Source: Amycolatopsis balhimycina FH 1894 (GTDB lineage Bacteria > Actinomycetota > Actinomycetes > Mycobacteriales > Pseudonocardiaceae). Taken from it: 64,000 nucleotides of DNA. The notes beneath the pieces were generated by a model, which worked only from the letters and a program-made list of their open reading frames with translations, was not told the DNA's origin and made no database searches. The translations under genes and the position numbers were made by a program. The stretch spans positions 3,520,649 through 3,584,648 of the forward strand of contig NZ_KB913037.1 in the NCBI RefSeq assembly GCF_000384295.1. The letters run 5' to 3'. Shown piece by piece: positions 44,103 through 53,613 of the stretch (its first letter is position 1; every line of letters starts with the position of its first letter).

Positions 44103-45260
44103 CTAGGTACCGGGCTGGTTGCGCGAGCGCAGCCGCGGGACGACCGAGACGACCACCGCGAAGACCAGGCCGGCCCCGATGATCCACAGCGCCGCGGCGT
44201 CGTCGAACAGCGTCACCGACACCGCGCCGAACGCGAGGATCCCGGCCCACAAGTAGATGAGCAGCACCGCGCGGCGCTGGGAGTGGCCGATCTCCAGCAG
44301 CCGGTGGTGCAGGTGCATCTTGTCGGCCGCGAACGGGCTTTCGCCGCGGCGCGTGCGCCGGACGACCGCCATGATCAGGTCCAGCAGCGGCACGAACAGC
44401 ACCGCCGCGACGACCACCAGCGGCGACAGCAGGGCGATCGCGTCCTTGCCGCTGAACTGCGGGTACGGCACGCGCCCGGACGCCGACGTCGTCGCGCCGG
44501 CGAGCATCAGGCCGATCATCATCGACCCGGAGTCGCCCATGAAGATCTTCGCCGGTTGGAAGTTGTACGGCAGGAAGCCCAGACAGGCGCCGGCGAGCGT
44601 GGCCGCGATCAGCGCGGGCGGGTAGGTGCCGACGTCGCCGCCGGAGCTGTCGAGCAGCCCGAGCGAGAACGCGCACGTCGCGGTGGCCGCGATGAAGCCG
44701 AGCCCGCCGGCCAGCCCGTCGAGGCCGTCGACGAAGTTCATCGCGTTGACCATCACGACGACCATCACGACGGTGAGCAGCGCGCCCTGGTTCTTGTCGA
44801 GCACCAGCACCGAGCCGAACGAGGCGCCGGTGCCGCCCCACGGCACCCAGAACGACACCCACTGCACGCCGAAGATGACCAGGATCCCGGCGCACATGAC
44901 CTGGCCGGCCAGCTTCGTCCAGGCGTCCAGCTCGAACCGGTCGTCGAGTGCGCCGATCAGCGAGATCACCCCGGCCGCGAGCAGCACGCCGACCGAGTCG
45001 AACGAGGCGTCGAAGCCGTGCGACAGCGCGGGCAGCTGGTGGGCCAGGCCCATCGCGCCGGCGACGCCGAGGAAGATGCCGACCCCGCCCATCCGCGGGA
45101 TCGGGGCCACGTGAACGTCGCGGGCGCGGGGGTTGGCGATGGCGCCGACCCGGATCGCGATCCGGCGGACGACGCCGGTGAGCAGGTAGGTCACGGCCGT
45201 CGCGGTCAGCGCGACGAGGATGTATTCCCGGATGGGGAGGAGACCGGATGTGGGCGGCAC
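44103..45260 (-). CDS. wecA: undecaprenyl-phosphate N-acetylglucosaminyl 1-phosphate transferase (WecA/MraY family)
   Basis: The 385-aa polytopic protein has about eleven helices and the family's catalytic loops: LIGALDDRFELDAWTKLAGQ (DD pair), VNAMNFVDGLDGLAGG, PAKIFMGDSGSMMIGL, and ADKMHLHHRLLEIGHSQRR. It transfers a sugar phosphate to the lipid carrier; in actinomycetes this enzyme starts arabinogalactan linker or wall glycan synthesis. It lies between sua5 and atpI, its conserved actinomycete position. Confidence 0.9.
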   Translation of the reverse strand: MPPTSGLLPIREYILVALTATAVTYLLTGVVRRIAIRVGAIANPRARDVHVAPIPRMGGVGIFLGVAGAMGLAHQLPALSHGFDASFDSVGVLLAAGVISLIGALDDRFELDAWTKLAGQVMCAGILVIFGVQWVSFWVPWGGTGASFGSVLVLDKNQGALLTVVMVVVMVNAMNFVDGLDGLAGGLGFIAATATCAFSLGLLDSSGGDVGTYPPALIAATLAGACLGFLPYNFQPAKIFMGDSGSMMIGLMLAGATTSASGRVPYPQFSGKDAIALLSPLVVVAAVLFVPLLDLIMAVVRRTRRGESPFAADKMHLHHRLLEIGHSQRRAVLLIYLWAGILAFGAVSVTLFDDAAALWIIGAGLVFAVVVSVVPRLRSRNQPGT

Positions 45261-45334
45261 GGGTGCGTCACGCTCGCGGGGTCGGGGTCACCCGCGACAC
45301 GCTATCGTGCCACGGATTCACCCGTGATCCGGCT

Positions 45335-45985
45335 TCAGGCCAACGATTCCGCGGGTACACCGAGCACCTCCGCGACGGAGGTCTTCGAGACCGCGCCCTC
45401 GCGCAGCACGACCGGTTCGGTGCCCGTGAGGTCCACAATGGTCGACGCGACGGCCTCGCCGCTCGACCCGCCGTCGAGGTACACCGCGACCGAGTCGCCG
45501 AGCTGTTCCTGCGCTTCCTGCGCGGTGCTGGCGGACGGGCGGCCGGAGACGTTCGCGCTCGAGACGGCCATCGGCCCGACGTCGCGCAGCAGCTCCAGTG
45601 CCACCGGGTGCAGCGGCATCCGGAGCATCACCGTGCCGCGGGCGTCGCCGAGGTTCCACTGCAGGCTCGGCGCGTGCGGCAGCACGATGGAGAGGTCGCC
45701 GGGCCAGAAGGCTTCGATGAGCGCACGCGCCTGCGGCGGCACGCCGAGCACCAGTCCGTCCACAGTGGACCAGGAGCCGACGAGCACACCGACCGGCATG
45801 TCCGGGCCGCGGTTCTTCGCGCGCAGCAGCGCCTGGACGGCACCCGCGTCGAACGCGTCGGCGCCGATGCCGTAGACGGTGTCGGTCGGGAGGACGACCA
45901 GCCTGCTCGACCGCACCGCACCCGCGGCGGCGGCCAGCCCGTCGGCCCGGGTCTCCCGCTTGCTGCAGTCGTAGACCACGCTCAT
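45335..45985 (-). CDS. L-threonylcarbamoyladenylate synthase (Sua5/YrdC)
   Basis: The 216-aa enzyme makes threonylcarbamoyl-AMP from threonine, bicarbonate and ATP for the t6A37 modification of tRNA. LVVLPTDTVYGIGADAFD, KNRGPDMPVGVLVG (KR-x-x-P-like substrate loop), FWPGDLSIVL and AVSSANVSGRPS are the YrdC motifs. The TrmO encoded at 11.6 kb works downstream on the same base. TACGCT lies 8 nt before the ATG. Confidence 0.93.
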   Translation of the reverse strand: MSVVYDCSKRETRADGLAAAAGAVRSSRLVVLPTDTVYGIGADAFDAGAVQALLRAKNRGPDMPVGVLVGSWSTVDGLVLGVPPQARALIEAFWPGDLSIVLPHAPSLQWNLGDARGTVMLRMPLHPVALELLRDVGPMAVSSANVSGRPSASTAQEAQEQLGDSVAVYLDGGSSGEAVASTIVDLTGTEPVVLREGAVSKTSVAEVLGVPAESLA

Positions 45986-46123
45986 GACGGCCAAGCGTAG
46001 TCCCGCCCGGGACCGGGGTCCGTTACACCCGGGGGATCACAGCTTGCCCACGAACTCCGGCCCCGGTTGAGCCGTCCCGGCGAACTTGATCGACGGACGC
46101 CGGGTTCCTCCCACGGACCGGCC

Positions 46124-46129
46124 TACCGT
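46124..46129 (+). promoter_or_regulatory. -10 element of the large membrane protein gene
   Basis: TACCGT lies 6 nt before the ATG at 46136. Confidence 0.45.
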
Positions 46130-46135
46130 GGGTCG

Positions 46136-48637
46136 ATGGAGCTGCGGATGCCGATCCGGTACGCGCTGGCCGGGCTGCTCGCGGCGGTGCCCGTGGCCGC
46201 GGCGGTCGTGGCCGGGAGCCTGCAGCCCACCCGGCAGGTCGTGTTTCCGCCGCTGACCCCGTACTCCGCCGCACAGGACGCCGCCATCGCGGCCGGCGCG
46301 TCACTGTCCCGCGTCGCGGACGTGACCGTGGCCTTCCGCACCAGCCTGCGGGGCATCGAAGCGCACACCGACTACGTCATCACGGTCCCCCGGACCGATC
46401 CGCTGGTCGCGGCCGTCGGTGGCGGCATCGTCGGCGGTGCCGCCCTGGCGCACATGGTGGCCGGTGGCCCGGCGGACGGGACCTACACCGCGCCGGTCGT
46501 CGAGTACGGCCCCACCGGGCTCAACGCGCGGCTCCTCGTGTCGAGCCGTCCGGTGCAGGTGCGCGCCCAGGTGCTGGTCGAGAAGTCGGACAGCGACCGG
46601 AGGGGCCAGGTCGCGCTCCGGACACTGAACGTGCGGGCGGCCGGAGTGGCGATCACCCAGGTGCGCTCGGGCGGAGACGAGCCGGCCAAGGTGAGCCGCG
46701 ACGCGCTGACGTTCACCGGCCGGGTGCAGAACGCCTTGTACGTCTCGGTCGGCGTCGACCCGTCGGCCGCCGAGGCGTCCGAGGCGACGAACGTCTTCTC
46801 GCTGACGCGCGGGCCGATCCTCTGGCACCTGGCGATGGCGGTGCCGTGGCTGATCCTGCTGGTGGCGGGCGCCCGCTCACGGCACCGGCTGCGGCGTCCG
46901 CTCCGGCGGGGCGCGGCGGTCTACCTCACCGCCGCGCCGGTGCTGGCGACCGTGCTGTTGTGGACACAGCAGTCGGCCGCGGTCCCGGACCTCCGCCGGG
47001 CGGTGCGGGACGCGGTGCTCGCCCTGATCGTCGTCGTCGCGCCGGTCCTCACCGCCGGCTGGTGCCGGTGGACGACAGGTGAACGAGCGTTCACCGGCGG
47101 TCTGCGTCGCTACCTGCCCGTGCTGGCGGTGGTGCTGACCGCCGCGGGCATCGCGGTCGCCCGGCCGCCGCGGGACGGCCTCCTGCCGATGCTCGCCGGG
47201 GCGGTGGTCGCGGGCTTGTTCCTGGCCGTGGCGGCCCGCCTGATCGAGCCCCGCGGCCTGACCTTCGCCGCCGCGATGCTCGGCTTTTCGCTCGTCCCCG
47301 GCGCGGTCGTCCTGGACTTCCTGTTCGAGCAGGCGCAGCTGGACTACGGCACCGTTGCCGCGCTCGGCATCGGCGTGCTGCTGACCCCGGTGCCGGTCGC
47401 GCTGGTGCCGTTGCTGTTCCGCCGGCACCTCAAGCTCGGGTACGCGGCCGCCGTGGTCCTCGGCGTGCTCCTGCTCGCGCCGCTCGTGACGCTGCTGCGC
47501 GATCCGCCGCGCGGCCTGATCAGCGTCCCCGCCCTCGGCCAGCCGATGAGCATCGGCGTCGGCGCCGCGACGGTGCTGCTGCTGACCCTGCTGGCGCTGC
47601 TGATCGTCCAGCTGTACGGGCTTTCGGCGGATGCGGGCCTCTACGCCGAGCCGCTGGCCCGGGCGGCCGCGATCGCCGTCGCGGTGACCGCCGCGATCCC
47701 GGCGTACCTGACGCTGCTCGGCCCGGCCGTGGCGGCGCTGTCGCTGGTGGTGACCCTGCGCTGGCTCATCCCGCGGAAACGCACCGAGGCGGGCATGCGC
47801 CTGGCGAGGATCAAGGCGCCCGAGCACCGCGATCTCGTGCGGAACGAGCTGTGGCAGCGTTTCGTCGACCGCGTCGGCGTGGCGATCGTCCGCGCCGCGC
47901 CGGAACGGGCGGCGAAGGAGGGGACTTCGGTCGCCGGCTTGCGGGCCGTGTGGGACGAAACGGTGGGCCGGCCGCCGTCGCAATCGGGCATTTCGCCGGA
48001 AGCCGAGGCGTTCGGCTCCGGTGGCGGGGTCACGCCACGGGAGAACATGCTCTTCGGCGCGGCCACGGCGGCCGTGCTGGCGCTGCCGATGATGACCTAC
48101 GAAGGCTGGCTGATCTTCTTCGGCTCCGACGTCGAACTCGGCCTGATGACCACGGCGACGCAGCTGCAGCAGCTGGCCCGGTTGCTGCGCTGGGTGGCCT
48201 ACGGCGGGCTGTTCGGCTTGTTCTACCCGGTCGTCCGGGGCGACCGGCCGACGGTGAAGGCCGGCTTCCTGCTGCTGGCGCTGCTGCCGTCGGAACTGCT
48301 GGCGATGGCGACCGCGCCGTATTCGCCGGCGCAGACGGTGTGGGTCGCCCTGGCCATCCGGACCGGCCAGGTGACCGTGCTGTCGATCGGCCTCGGCCTG
48401 CTCTGGGAACGCCGGCTCGCGCGCGCGGCCGGGCTGCGGTGGGGGCGGGTCCGGGACTTCCGCAGCTTCACCGCCCTGGTCACGCCGGTGACGACCGTGG
48501 CCGTGGCCGCGGCGACGACGATCGCGACGGCACTGGCGGGTGCGGCGGTCGGCGTCCTGCTGAAGCCGTCCCCGGCGGACTCGACGACCCCGCCCGGCGG
48601 CGGGGCGCCGACGTCCGCCGTGCGTCAGCCGCCGTGA
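46136..48637 (+). CDS. large polytopic membrane protein of unknown function
   Basis: The 833-aa protein has an N-terminal membrane helix (about 8-28). About 190 mostly soluble residues follow, probably extracytoplasmic (alternating beta-type sequence, e.g. VQVRAQVLVEKSDSD). Then there are some 14-16 hydrophobic segments interrupted by a cytoplasmic loop near 540-600 (IPRKRTEAGMRLARIKAPEHRDLVRNELWQRF). The tail is Pro/Thr/Gly-rich. I recognise no family. A leaderless -10 supports the ATG. It interrupts the sua5-prmC neighbourhood and faces the M6 protease. Confidence 0.7.
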   Translation: MELRMPIRYALAGLLAAVPVAAAVVAGSLQPTRQVVFPPLTPYSAAQDAAIAAGASLSRVADVTVAFRTSLRGIEAHTDYVITVPRTDPLVAAVGGGIVGGAALAHMVAGGPADGTYTAPVVEYGPTGLNARLLVSSRPVQVRAQVLVEKSDSDRRGQVALRTLNVRAAGVAITQVRSGGDEPAKVSRDALTFTGRVQNALYVSVGVDPSAAEASEATNVFSLTRGPILWHLAMAVPWLILLVAGARSRHRLRRPLRRGAAVYLTAAPVLATVLLWTQQSAAVPDLRRAVRDAVLALIVVVAPVLTAGWCRWTTGERAFTGGLRRYLPVLAVVLTAAGIAVARPPRDGLLPMLAGAVVAGLFLAVAARLIEPRGLTFAAAMLGFSLVPGAVVLDFLFEQAQLDYGTVAALGIGVLLTPVPVALVPLLFRRHLKLGYAAAVVLGVLLLAPLVTLLRDPPRGLISVPALGQPMSIGVGAATVLLLTLLALLIVQLYGLSADAGLYAEPLARAAAIAVAVTAAIPAYLTLLGPAVAALSLVVTLRWLIPRKRTEAGMRLARIKAPEHRDLVRNELWQRFVDRVGVAIVRAAPERAAKEGTSVAGLRAVWDETVGRPPSQSGISPEAEAFGSGGGVTPRENMLFGAATAAVLALPMMTYEGWLIFFGSDVELGLMTTATQLQQLARLLRWVAYGGLFGLFYPVVRGDRPTVKAGFLLLALLPSELLAMATAPYSPAQTVWVALAIRTGQVTVLSIGLGLLWERRLARAAGLRWGRVRDFRSFTALVTPVTTVAVAAATTIATALAGAAVGVLLKPSPADSTTPPGGGAPTSAVRQPP

Positions 48638-48676
48638 CCGGCCGGGCCGTCTCGCGGCGGCCCGGCCGGACGCGCG

Positions 48677-50650
48677 TCAGAAGCCGAAGGCCGTGCAGCT
48701 CGCCGTCGCCGTCTTCGACGGGTCGCTCACCGACGTCGCCGTCAGCTTCACCCGGGCCGCGAGGTCGCCGCCCTGGCTCCGCTTCGCGTACGCCGGTACC
48801 TTCACGTACCCGCCGAACTTCGCCGTGGCCAGCTCGTTCGGCAGGCGGACCGCCCAGCCGCGGGAGTCCGTCGACACGCTCAGCCGGTACGTGTCCGTGT
48901 CGTACGGCGTCTGGGCGCCGCGGGCCGAACCCGTGTTGAGCAGGCCGAAGTCGCACGTCGCGAGACCGCCGCGGGCGACGGACGGCAGGGCCGGAGTCAG
49001 TGCCGCTCCGCGGGCCTGGCTGCCCGCGCCGTCCAGCGAGGCCACCGTCACCGAGTACGACAGGATGCCGCGACGGTCACGGGCCACGTCGGTGATCAGG
49101 AACCGCAGCCGGTTCGCCTGGTCGGTGTACTCGTACGGGCTCGACGCCTCGGTGCCCGCCTTGAACAGGGCGTCGTTGAGCTGCCGGTAGTCGCCGATGG
49201 TGATCTTCGCCGGTGTCCCGTCCGGCTTCGTGTAGTCGGTGATGCCGATGTCCTGCGGGTTCGCGTCGATCACCCAGTCGAACGGCGCGTTGTCCTTGTT
49301 CTTCGTCTTGGTGATCATGACGCCGGAGTCCGGCGCGAAGGAGTCCGAGCCCATCCGGTCGACGACCTCGACGGTGTAGTTGTCGTAGCCGCCGCCGTCG
49401 CAGAACGGGTCCTTCGACCGGTCGCACTTCGGCGCCTTGTCGCCGCCGGTGAGCTTGATGTTCAGCCCGGTGAACGCCCCCGGCTGGGCTTCGGCCTCAC
49501 GCGCGGTGATGCGCGCCGACACCGGGCCGGTCGACGCCAGCTCGTTCCGGTCGAGCTGCAGCACGTCCACCGGGTCGACGATGCCGAGCTTCAGCTTGTT
49601 GCGCAGCTGGTGCTGGGCTCCCATCGAACTGCCCTGCGTCGCCGGGATCTGCCAGCGCGTGTGCGGGCCGCCGGGACCGTTGAACGTGCCGCGCGACAGC
49701 ATGTCCCACGGTCCGCTGTAGCTGCGGGACGGCGGGACGCCGAACGGGTTGTTGTAGTTGTCGCCGATGCCCAGGATGTGGCTGAACTCGTGGGCGTAGG
49801 TGGACTGGCCGGAGCTTTCGGCCTGCACCGAGCTGCCGTCCTGGGCGTTCGGCCAGATGCTGGCGGCCGACGCCCACGACGTCCACGGCACGTACCGGGT
49901 GGCCGCGTAGTTGGGCAGGTCGTGGTTCGGCGGGCCGAAACTGTCGGGCACGTTCTCCTTGGTGCCGAACTTCATCTCGCCGAACTCCTGCCAGGTCGAG
50001 CTCTCGTCCTGGCCGGCGGAGAGGTAGAAGACGAAGTCGAACTGCTTCGCGGTGTCGCCGACGTCGGCGCGCCAGGCGTCCCCGGCGTCCTTGCGGATGT
50101 CGCGGGTGCAGTTCGCGCCGGGCGGGCAGGCGCTCGGCTGGAACTCCATGCCGTATTCGTAGGACTTCCCGGGCATCCGGTACGGCCCGAACGCGGTCAG
50201 CTGCACGCCGAACCGGCCGCCGGAGTCCTCCATCCAGTACTCGTTGATGGTGTGGCCGTTGTTGAGCGCCTCGGGCTTGTTGAGGAAGTCCTGGTAGTAC
50301 CGGGCGACCTGGGCCCGCGGGATGTTCGCGGCGGCCGGGGCGGGGTTGCCGAAGACGGTCGAGTGCACCGGCTTCGTGACGACGAAGTCCTGGTCCGGGT
50401 AGTCGGCGAGGACGACGGCGCCCTTGAAGGTGCGCTGGGTCGGCTTGAGCGAGGGGTCGGCCCAGTTCGTGCCGGGGACCTTGCGGTAGTCGGACCAGGT
50501 CATGTGGTCCTGGTTCTCCCAGTGCGCGGCGTCGATCGGGGCGGGCCAGTCACGGGTGAGCGGTTCCGCCGCGGCGGTGCCGGTGCCGAGCCCGGTCAGG
50601 ACGGCGACCGCGGCGAGCAGGGCGAGCGCTTTCGGGGTGCTGGGGCGCAT
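48677..50650 (-). CDS. secreted M6-family metalloprotease
   Basis: The 657-aa protein has a Sec signal peptide (cleavage near residue 28, GTAAA-E). It has an M6 peptidase domain with the zinc motif HEFSH at 287-291 followed by ILGIGDNYNNPFG. The C-terminal region has Ig-like stretches and Cys residues. Relatives include InhA-type immune inhibitors, which are extracellular proteases. GGAG lies 6 nt before the ATG at 50650. It stands alone between prmC and the unknown membrane protein. Confidence 0.85.
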   Translation of the reverse strand: MRPSTPKALALLAAVAVLTGLGTGTAAAEPLTRDWPAPIDAAHWENQDHMTWSDYRKVPGTNWADPSLKPTQRTFKGAVVLADYPDQDFVVTKPVHSTVFGNPAPAAANIPRAQVARYYQDFLNKPEALNNGHTINEYWMEDSGGRFGVQLTAFGPYRMPGKSYEYGMEFQPSACPPGANCTRDIRKDAGDAWRADVGDTAKQFDFVFYLSAGQDESSTWQEFGEMKFGTKENVPDSFGPPNHDLPNYAATRYVPWTSWASAASIWPNAQDGSSVQAESSGQSTYAHEFSHILGIGDNYNNPFGVPPSRSYSGPWDMLSRGTFNGPGGPHTRWQIPATQGSSMGAQHQLRNKLKLGIVDPVDVLQLDRNELASTGPVSARITAREAEAQPGAFTGLNIKLTGGDKAPKCDRSKDPFCDGGGYDNYTVEVVDRMGSDSFAPDSGVMITKTKNKDNAPFDWVIDANPQDIGITDYTKPDGTPAKITIGDYRQLNDALFKAGTEASSPYEYTDQANRLRFLITDVARDRRGILSYSVTVASLDGAGSQARGAALTPALPSVARGGLATCDFGLLNTGSARGAQTPYDTDTYRLSVSTDSRGWAVRLPNELATAKFGGYVKVPAYAKRSQGGDLAARVKLTATSVSDPSKTATASCTAFGF

Positions 50651-50883
50651 CTGCGGCTCCTTCACTGGGAACCCACGGGGGTTGGTGGTTCCCGGTGATC
50701 GACCGTATTGAGCCGCGCTGCCGGAGTTCTGCCGCGACGGGAGGTTTACCCGCTTGCCCCACGACGAAAGTCTGACCGGTTGTCAGCCCCGCAAAGCCCG
50801 GCCCGGTGGACAAGTCCGGCTCCGCGCACGAAGAAACCCGCGCACTGTCGGTGCCTGCCGGTAGCGTGGAAAACGGGGGCTGC

Positions 50884-51750
50884 TCAGCCCAGCCGGCGCG
50901 CGGTCACGAACCGGGCCCGGCCGGTCAGGTCCGCGTGGTCCTCGACCCCGGTCAGCACCCGCCGAGCCCGGACCAGTGCCGGGACCGCCGAGCCGTGCGT
51001 GTCGTCGTGCTCGATCGCCAGCCCACCGCCCGGGCGCAGCAACCGGGCACCCGCCGCGATCGCGTGGCGGATCACCGCCAGTCCGCTCTCCTCGGCGAAG
51101 ACCGCGCGCGGCGGGTCGTGCTCCGCCACTTCCGGCGGCACCGGCGTGCCCTCCGGGACGTACGGCGGGTTGCACAGCACCAGGTCGACCAGGCCGTCGA
51201 GCTCGGCGAACATCGTGGGGTCGCCGATGTCGCCCGAGTACAGCCGGATCGGGGTGTGGCCCGCGTCCGCGTGGACGTCGGCGTTGTGGCGCGCCCAGGC
51301 CAGCGCCTGCGGGTCGACGTCGACCGCGTAGACCACCGCGTCCGGCCGGGCGTGCGCGACCGCCAGTGCCAGCGCGCCGGAGCCGGTGCACAGGTCCACC
51401 ACCACCGGGAACTCCCGGCCCTGCAGGAACTTGACGCCCCACTCGAGCAGCAGCTCGGTCTCCGGGCGCGGGACGAACACCCCGGCGCCGACCGCGACGG
51501 TGATGTCCCCGAGCGCGGCCCAGCCGGTCAGGTACTGCAGCGGAATCCGCTTCGCGCGTTGCTGGACTAGCTGGCCGATGGCCTCGACGACCGGCGGATC
51601 GACCAGCGGCACCATCGGCAGCCGCCCGCGTTCGACCCCGAGCACGTGCGCGGCGATCACCTCGGCGTCGAACCGCGGCGAGGCGACGCCCGCGCGCTCG
51701 AGGATCCGGGTGGCCTCGATGATGGCCAAGCGCAGCGGCTGCCGATTCAC
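50884..51750 (-). CDS. prmC: peptide chain release factor N5-glutamine methyltransferase
   Basis: The 288-aa HemK/PrmC protein methylates the Gln of the GGQ motif in release factors. It has an N-terminal helical domain, FVPRPETELLLEW, a SAM-binding strand VVDLCTGSGALALAVA and the catalytic NPPYVPEG. Its substrate PrfA is encoded at 55.5 kb; the two are normally adjacent but here are parted by a plus-strand group of genes. AAGGA precedes the GTG. Confidence 0.93.
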   Translation of the reverse strand: MNRQPLRLAIIEATRILERAGVASPRFDAEVIAAHVLGVERGRLPMVPLVDPPVVEAIGQLVQQRAKRIPLQYLTGWAALGDITVAVGAGVFVPRPETELLLEWGVKFLQGREFPVVVDLCTGSGALALAVAHARPDAVVYAVDVDPQALAWARHNADVHADAGHTPIRLYSGDIGDPTMFAELDGLVDLVLCNPPYVPEGTPVPPEVAEHDPPRAVFAEESGLAVIRHAIAAGARLLRPGGGLAIEHDDTHGSAVPALVRARRVLTGVEDHADLTGRARFVTARRLG

Positions 51751-51897
51751 TCGTCGTCCTTCACCTCGTCAAGCCTGGCACACCAGGCGGAACTGCCCCG
51801 TGAGGACACGCGCCGGTCCTACGCCGTCCAGCGTATCGAGGCGCCCTCAGCGCCCGGCCGACAAGTACCCGGCCAACGCGCTCCGGCGGCGGGCTGG

Positions 51898-52143
51898 ATG
51901 AGCGCCGGCCTGTCCCCCGCCGACTTCGGCGAGCGCGCCGGCAAGCTCAAGGCCATGGCGACCGGCCGTGAACCGCGGTTAACCGCCAGGATGGAGTGGG
52001 ACGGCACCGATCTCGCCGCCGTCGTCGCGCTGTTCCGCGCGTATATCCTGGCGGGGGCGGACGCGGTGGCCGTCCACTTCGGCCCGGCCGGGACCTTCGA
52101 GCGGCGGATGACCACCTTCGCCGAGGCCGTCGCCGGACCCTAG
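51898..52143 (+). CDS. small protein, possible remnant of a luciferase-like monooxygenase
   Basis: The 81-aa frame reads LSPADFGERAGKLKAMATGREPRLTARMEWDG and ends ALFRAYILAGADAVAVHFGPAGTFERRMTTFAEAV. This resembles the last two strands and helices of LLM-class oxidoreductases (an AGAD-x-x-x-x-HFG pattern). The rest of such an enzyme is missing, so it is either a small independent gene or a relic. It ends 31 nt before the glycosyltransferase start, and no clear ribosome site is seen. Confidence 0.4.
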   Translation: MSAGLSPADFGERAGKLKAMATGREPRLTARMEWDGTDLAAVVALFRAYILAGADAVAVHFGPAGTFERRMTTFAEAVAGP

Positions 52144-52174
52144 GATGCCGAGACGCCGACCCACGGGAGCGCCA

Positions 52175-53167
52175 GTGCCGACCGAGCCGACCACGCGCCG
52201 CCGGGTCGCGTTCATCTTCCCGATCTACAACGAGGAAGCGAACATCGACGTGCTGCACCGCACGGTCGGCGAGGTCACCGCGCCACTGGCCGGGCGGTAC
52301 GAGTTCAGCTTCCTCTACGTCGACGACGGCAGCCGGGACGGCTCCCTGGCCCGGCTCACCGAGCTGGCCGAGCGCGACGCGCGGGTCACGGTCATCGAGT
52401 TCTCCCGCAACTTCGGGCACCAGCTGGCCGTCACCGCCGGGCTCGACCTGGTCGACGCGGACGCGGTGATCGTCATGGACAGCGACCTGCAGGACCCGCC
52501 CGCAGTGGCGCTCGAGCTGCTCGAGAAGTGGGAAGAGGGCTACGACGTCGTCTACGCGCAGCGCCGGTCGCGCCAGGACTCGCCGTTCAAGCGGTACACC
52601 GCGACCGCGTTCTACTGGTTCCTGCAGAAGATGGCCGCGGTCGAAATCCCGAAGAACACCGGTGACTTCCGGCTGGTCGACCGCAAGGTCGTCGACGAGC
52701 TGCGCAAGTACCGCGAACGCGACCGGTTCCTGCGTGGCCTGGTCAGCTACGTCGGGTTCAAGCAGACGGCGGTGCTGTTCGACCGCGACAAGCGCTACGC
52801 CGGTGTCACGGGCTACCCGCTGACGAAGATGCTGCGCTTCGCCGCCGACGGCATCCTCGGGTTCTCGGTGACGCCGCTGCGGATGATCACGCGGATGGGG
52901 TACCTGATCTCGCTGCTGAGCTTCGTCGGCGTGCTCTACGTCGTCGGGGTGAAGCTGTTCGCGCCGGAGACCGCGGTGCCCGGCTGGGCGTTCATCACCA
53001 TCGCGATGTTCTTCCTCGGCGGCATCCAGATCATCATGCTCGGCGTGCTCGGCAGCTACGTCGGCCGCACGTACTCGCAGGTGCAGAACCGGCCGCTGTA
53101 CACGGTGGCGTCGGTGCGCACAGGGGTCCCCGAGTCCGCCGAAGACAGCCGGAGCGCCGCCCGATGA
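52175..53167 (+). CDS. family 2 glycosyltransferase (polyprenyl-phosphate sugar transferase type)
   Basis: The 330-aa protein has the GT-A motifs VAFIFPIYNEEANI, LYVDDGSRDGSL, EFSRNFGHQLAVTAGLD, MDSDLQDPP (DxD region) and GDFRLVDRKVVDEL. Two C-terminal membrane helices (about 240-300) follow, as in DPM1/ArnC/GtrB-like enzymes that make polyprenyl-phosphate sugars. GGGAG sits 5 nt before the GTG, which is preferred over an ATG 30 nt upstream. It overlaps the GtrA gene by 4 nt. Confidence 0.88.
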   Translation: MPTEPTTRRRVAFIFPIYNEEANIDVLHRTVGEVTAPLAGRYEFSFLYVDDGSRDGSLARLTELAERDARVTVIEFSRNFGHQLAVTAGLDLVDADAVIVMDSDLQDPPAVALELLEKWEEGYDVVYAQRRSRQDSPFKRYTATAFYWFLQKMAAVEIPKNTGDFRLVDRKVVDELRKYRERDRFLRGLVSYVGFKQTAVLFDRDKRYAGVTGYPLTKMLRFAADGILGFSVTPLRMITRMGYLISLLSFVGVLYVVGVKLFAPETAVPGWAFITIAMFFLGGIQIIMLGVLGSYVGRTYSQVQNRPLYTVASVRTGVPESAEDSRSAAR

Positions 53168-53595
53168 GACTTGTCACGGCCACGCAGGTGCGCTTCGGGA
53201 TCGTCGGGATCGGCAACACGCTGGTCGACGTGCTCGGCTACGCGCTGCTGGCGACGCTGGGCCTGCCGGTGTTCGTCGCCAACTTCCTCTCCACGACGGC
53301 CGGCATGCTGCTGTCGTTCACGCTGAACCGGAACTTCACCTTCCGGGCGAAGGACGGCGACCTGCGCCGCCAGGCACTGCTGTTCTTCGGCGTCACCGCG
53401 TTCGGGCTCTGGGTGGTGCAGTTCTTCGTCATCTGGCTGGTCAGCCACATGTTCACCGGCGTTAACCTGCTGGTCCCGAAGGGGGCCGCGATCGTCGTGG
53501 GGCTGTTCTGGAACTACCTGCTCTACCACTACGTCGTGTTCCGGCACCGCCCGGTGAGCCCGGTACCCGGTGCCGCACCCGCCGACTCAGCGTGA
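53164..53595 (+). CDS. GtrA-family membrane protein
   Basis: The 143-aa protein has four membrane helices. VRFGIVGIGNTLVDVLGYALL is the GtrA start and LSFTLNRNFTFRAK the conserved Asn/Arg loop. GtrA proteins are proposed to flip polyprenyl-phosphate-linked sugars across the membrane. The ATGA overlap with the glycosyltransferase gene means that the synthase and the flippase are made together. Confidence 0.88.
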   Translation: MRLVTATQVRFGIVGIGNTLVDVLGYALLATLGLPVFVANFLSTTAGMLLSFTLNRNFTFRAKDGDLRRQALLFFGVTAFGLWVVQFFVIWLVSHMFTGVNLLVPKGAAIVVGLFWNYLLYHYVVFRHRPVSPVPGAAPADSA

Positions 53596-53600
53596 TCTCG

Positions 53601-53606
53601 TACGCT
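53601..53606 (+). promoter_or_regulatory. -10 element of the GT-C-like gene
   Basis: TACGCT lies 7 nt before the GTG at 53614, so this gene may have its own leaderless transcript besides read-through from gtrA. Confidence 0.4.
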
Positions 53607-53613
53607 CTTCCGG

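Noticed and set aside
51646..51897. Upstream extension of the small frame at 51898
   Set aside because: It runs antisense through prmC and has no homology-like pattern, so only the part from 51898 was kept as a possible gene.
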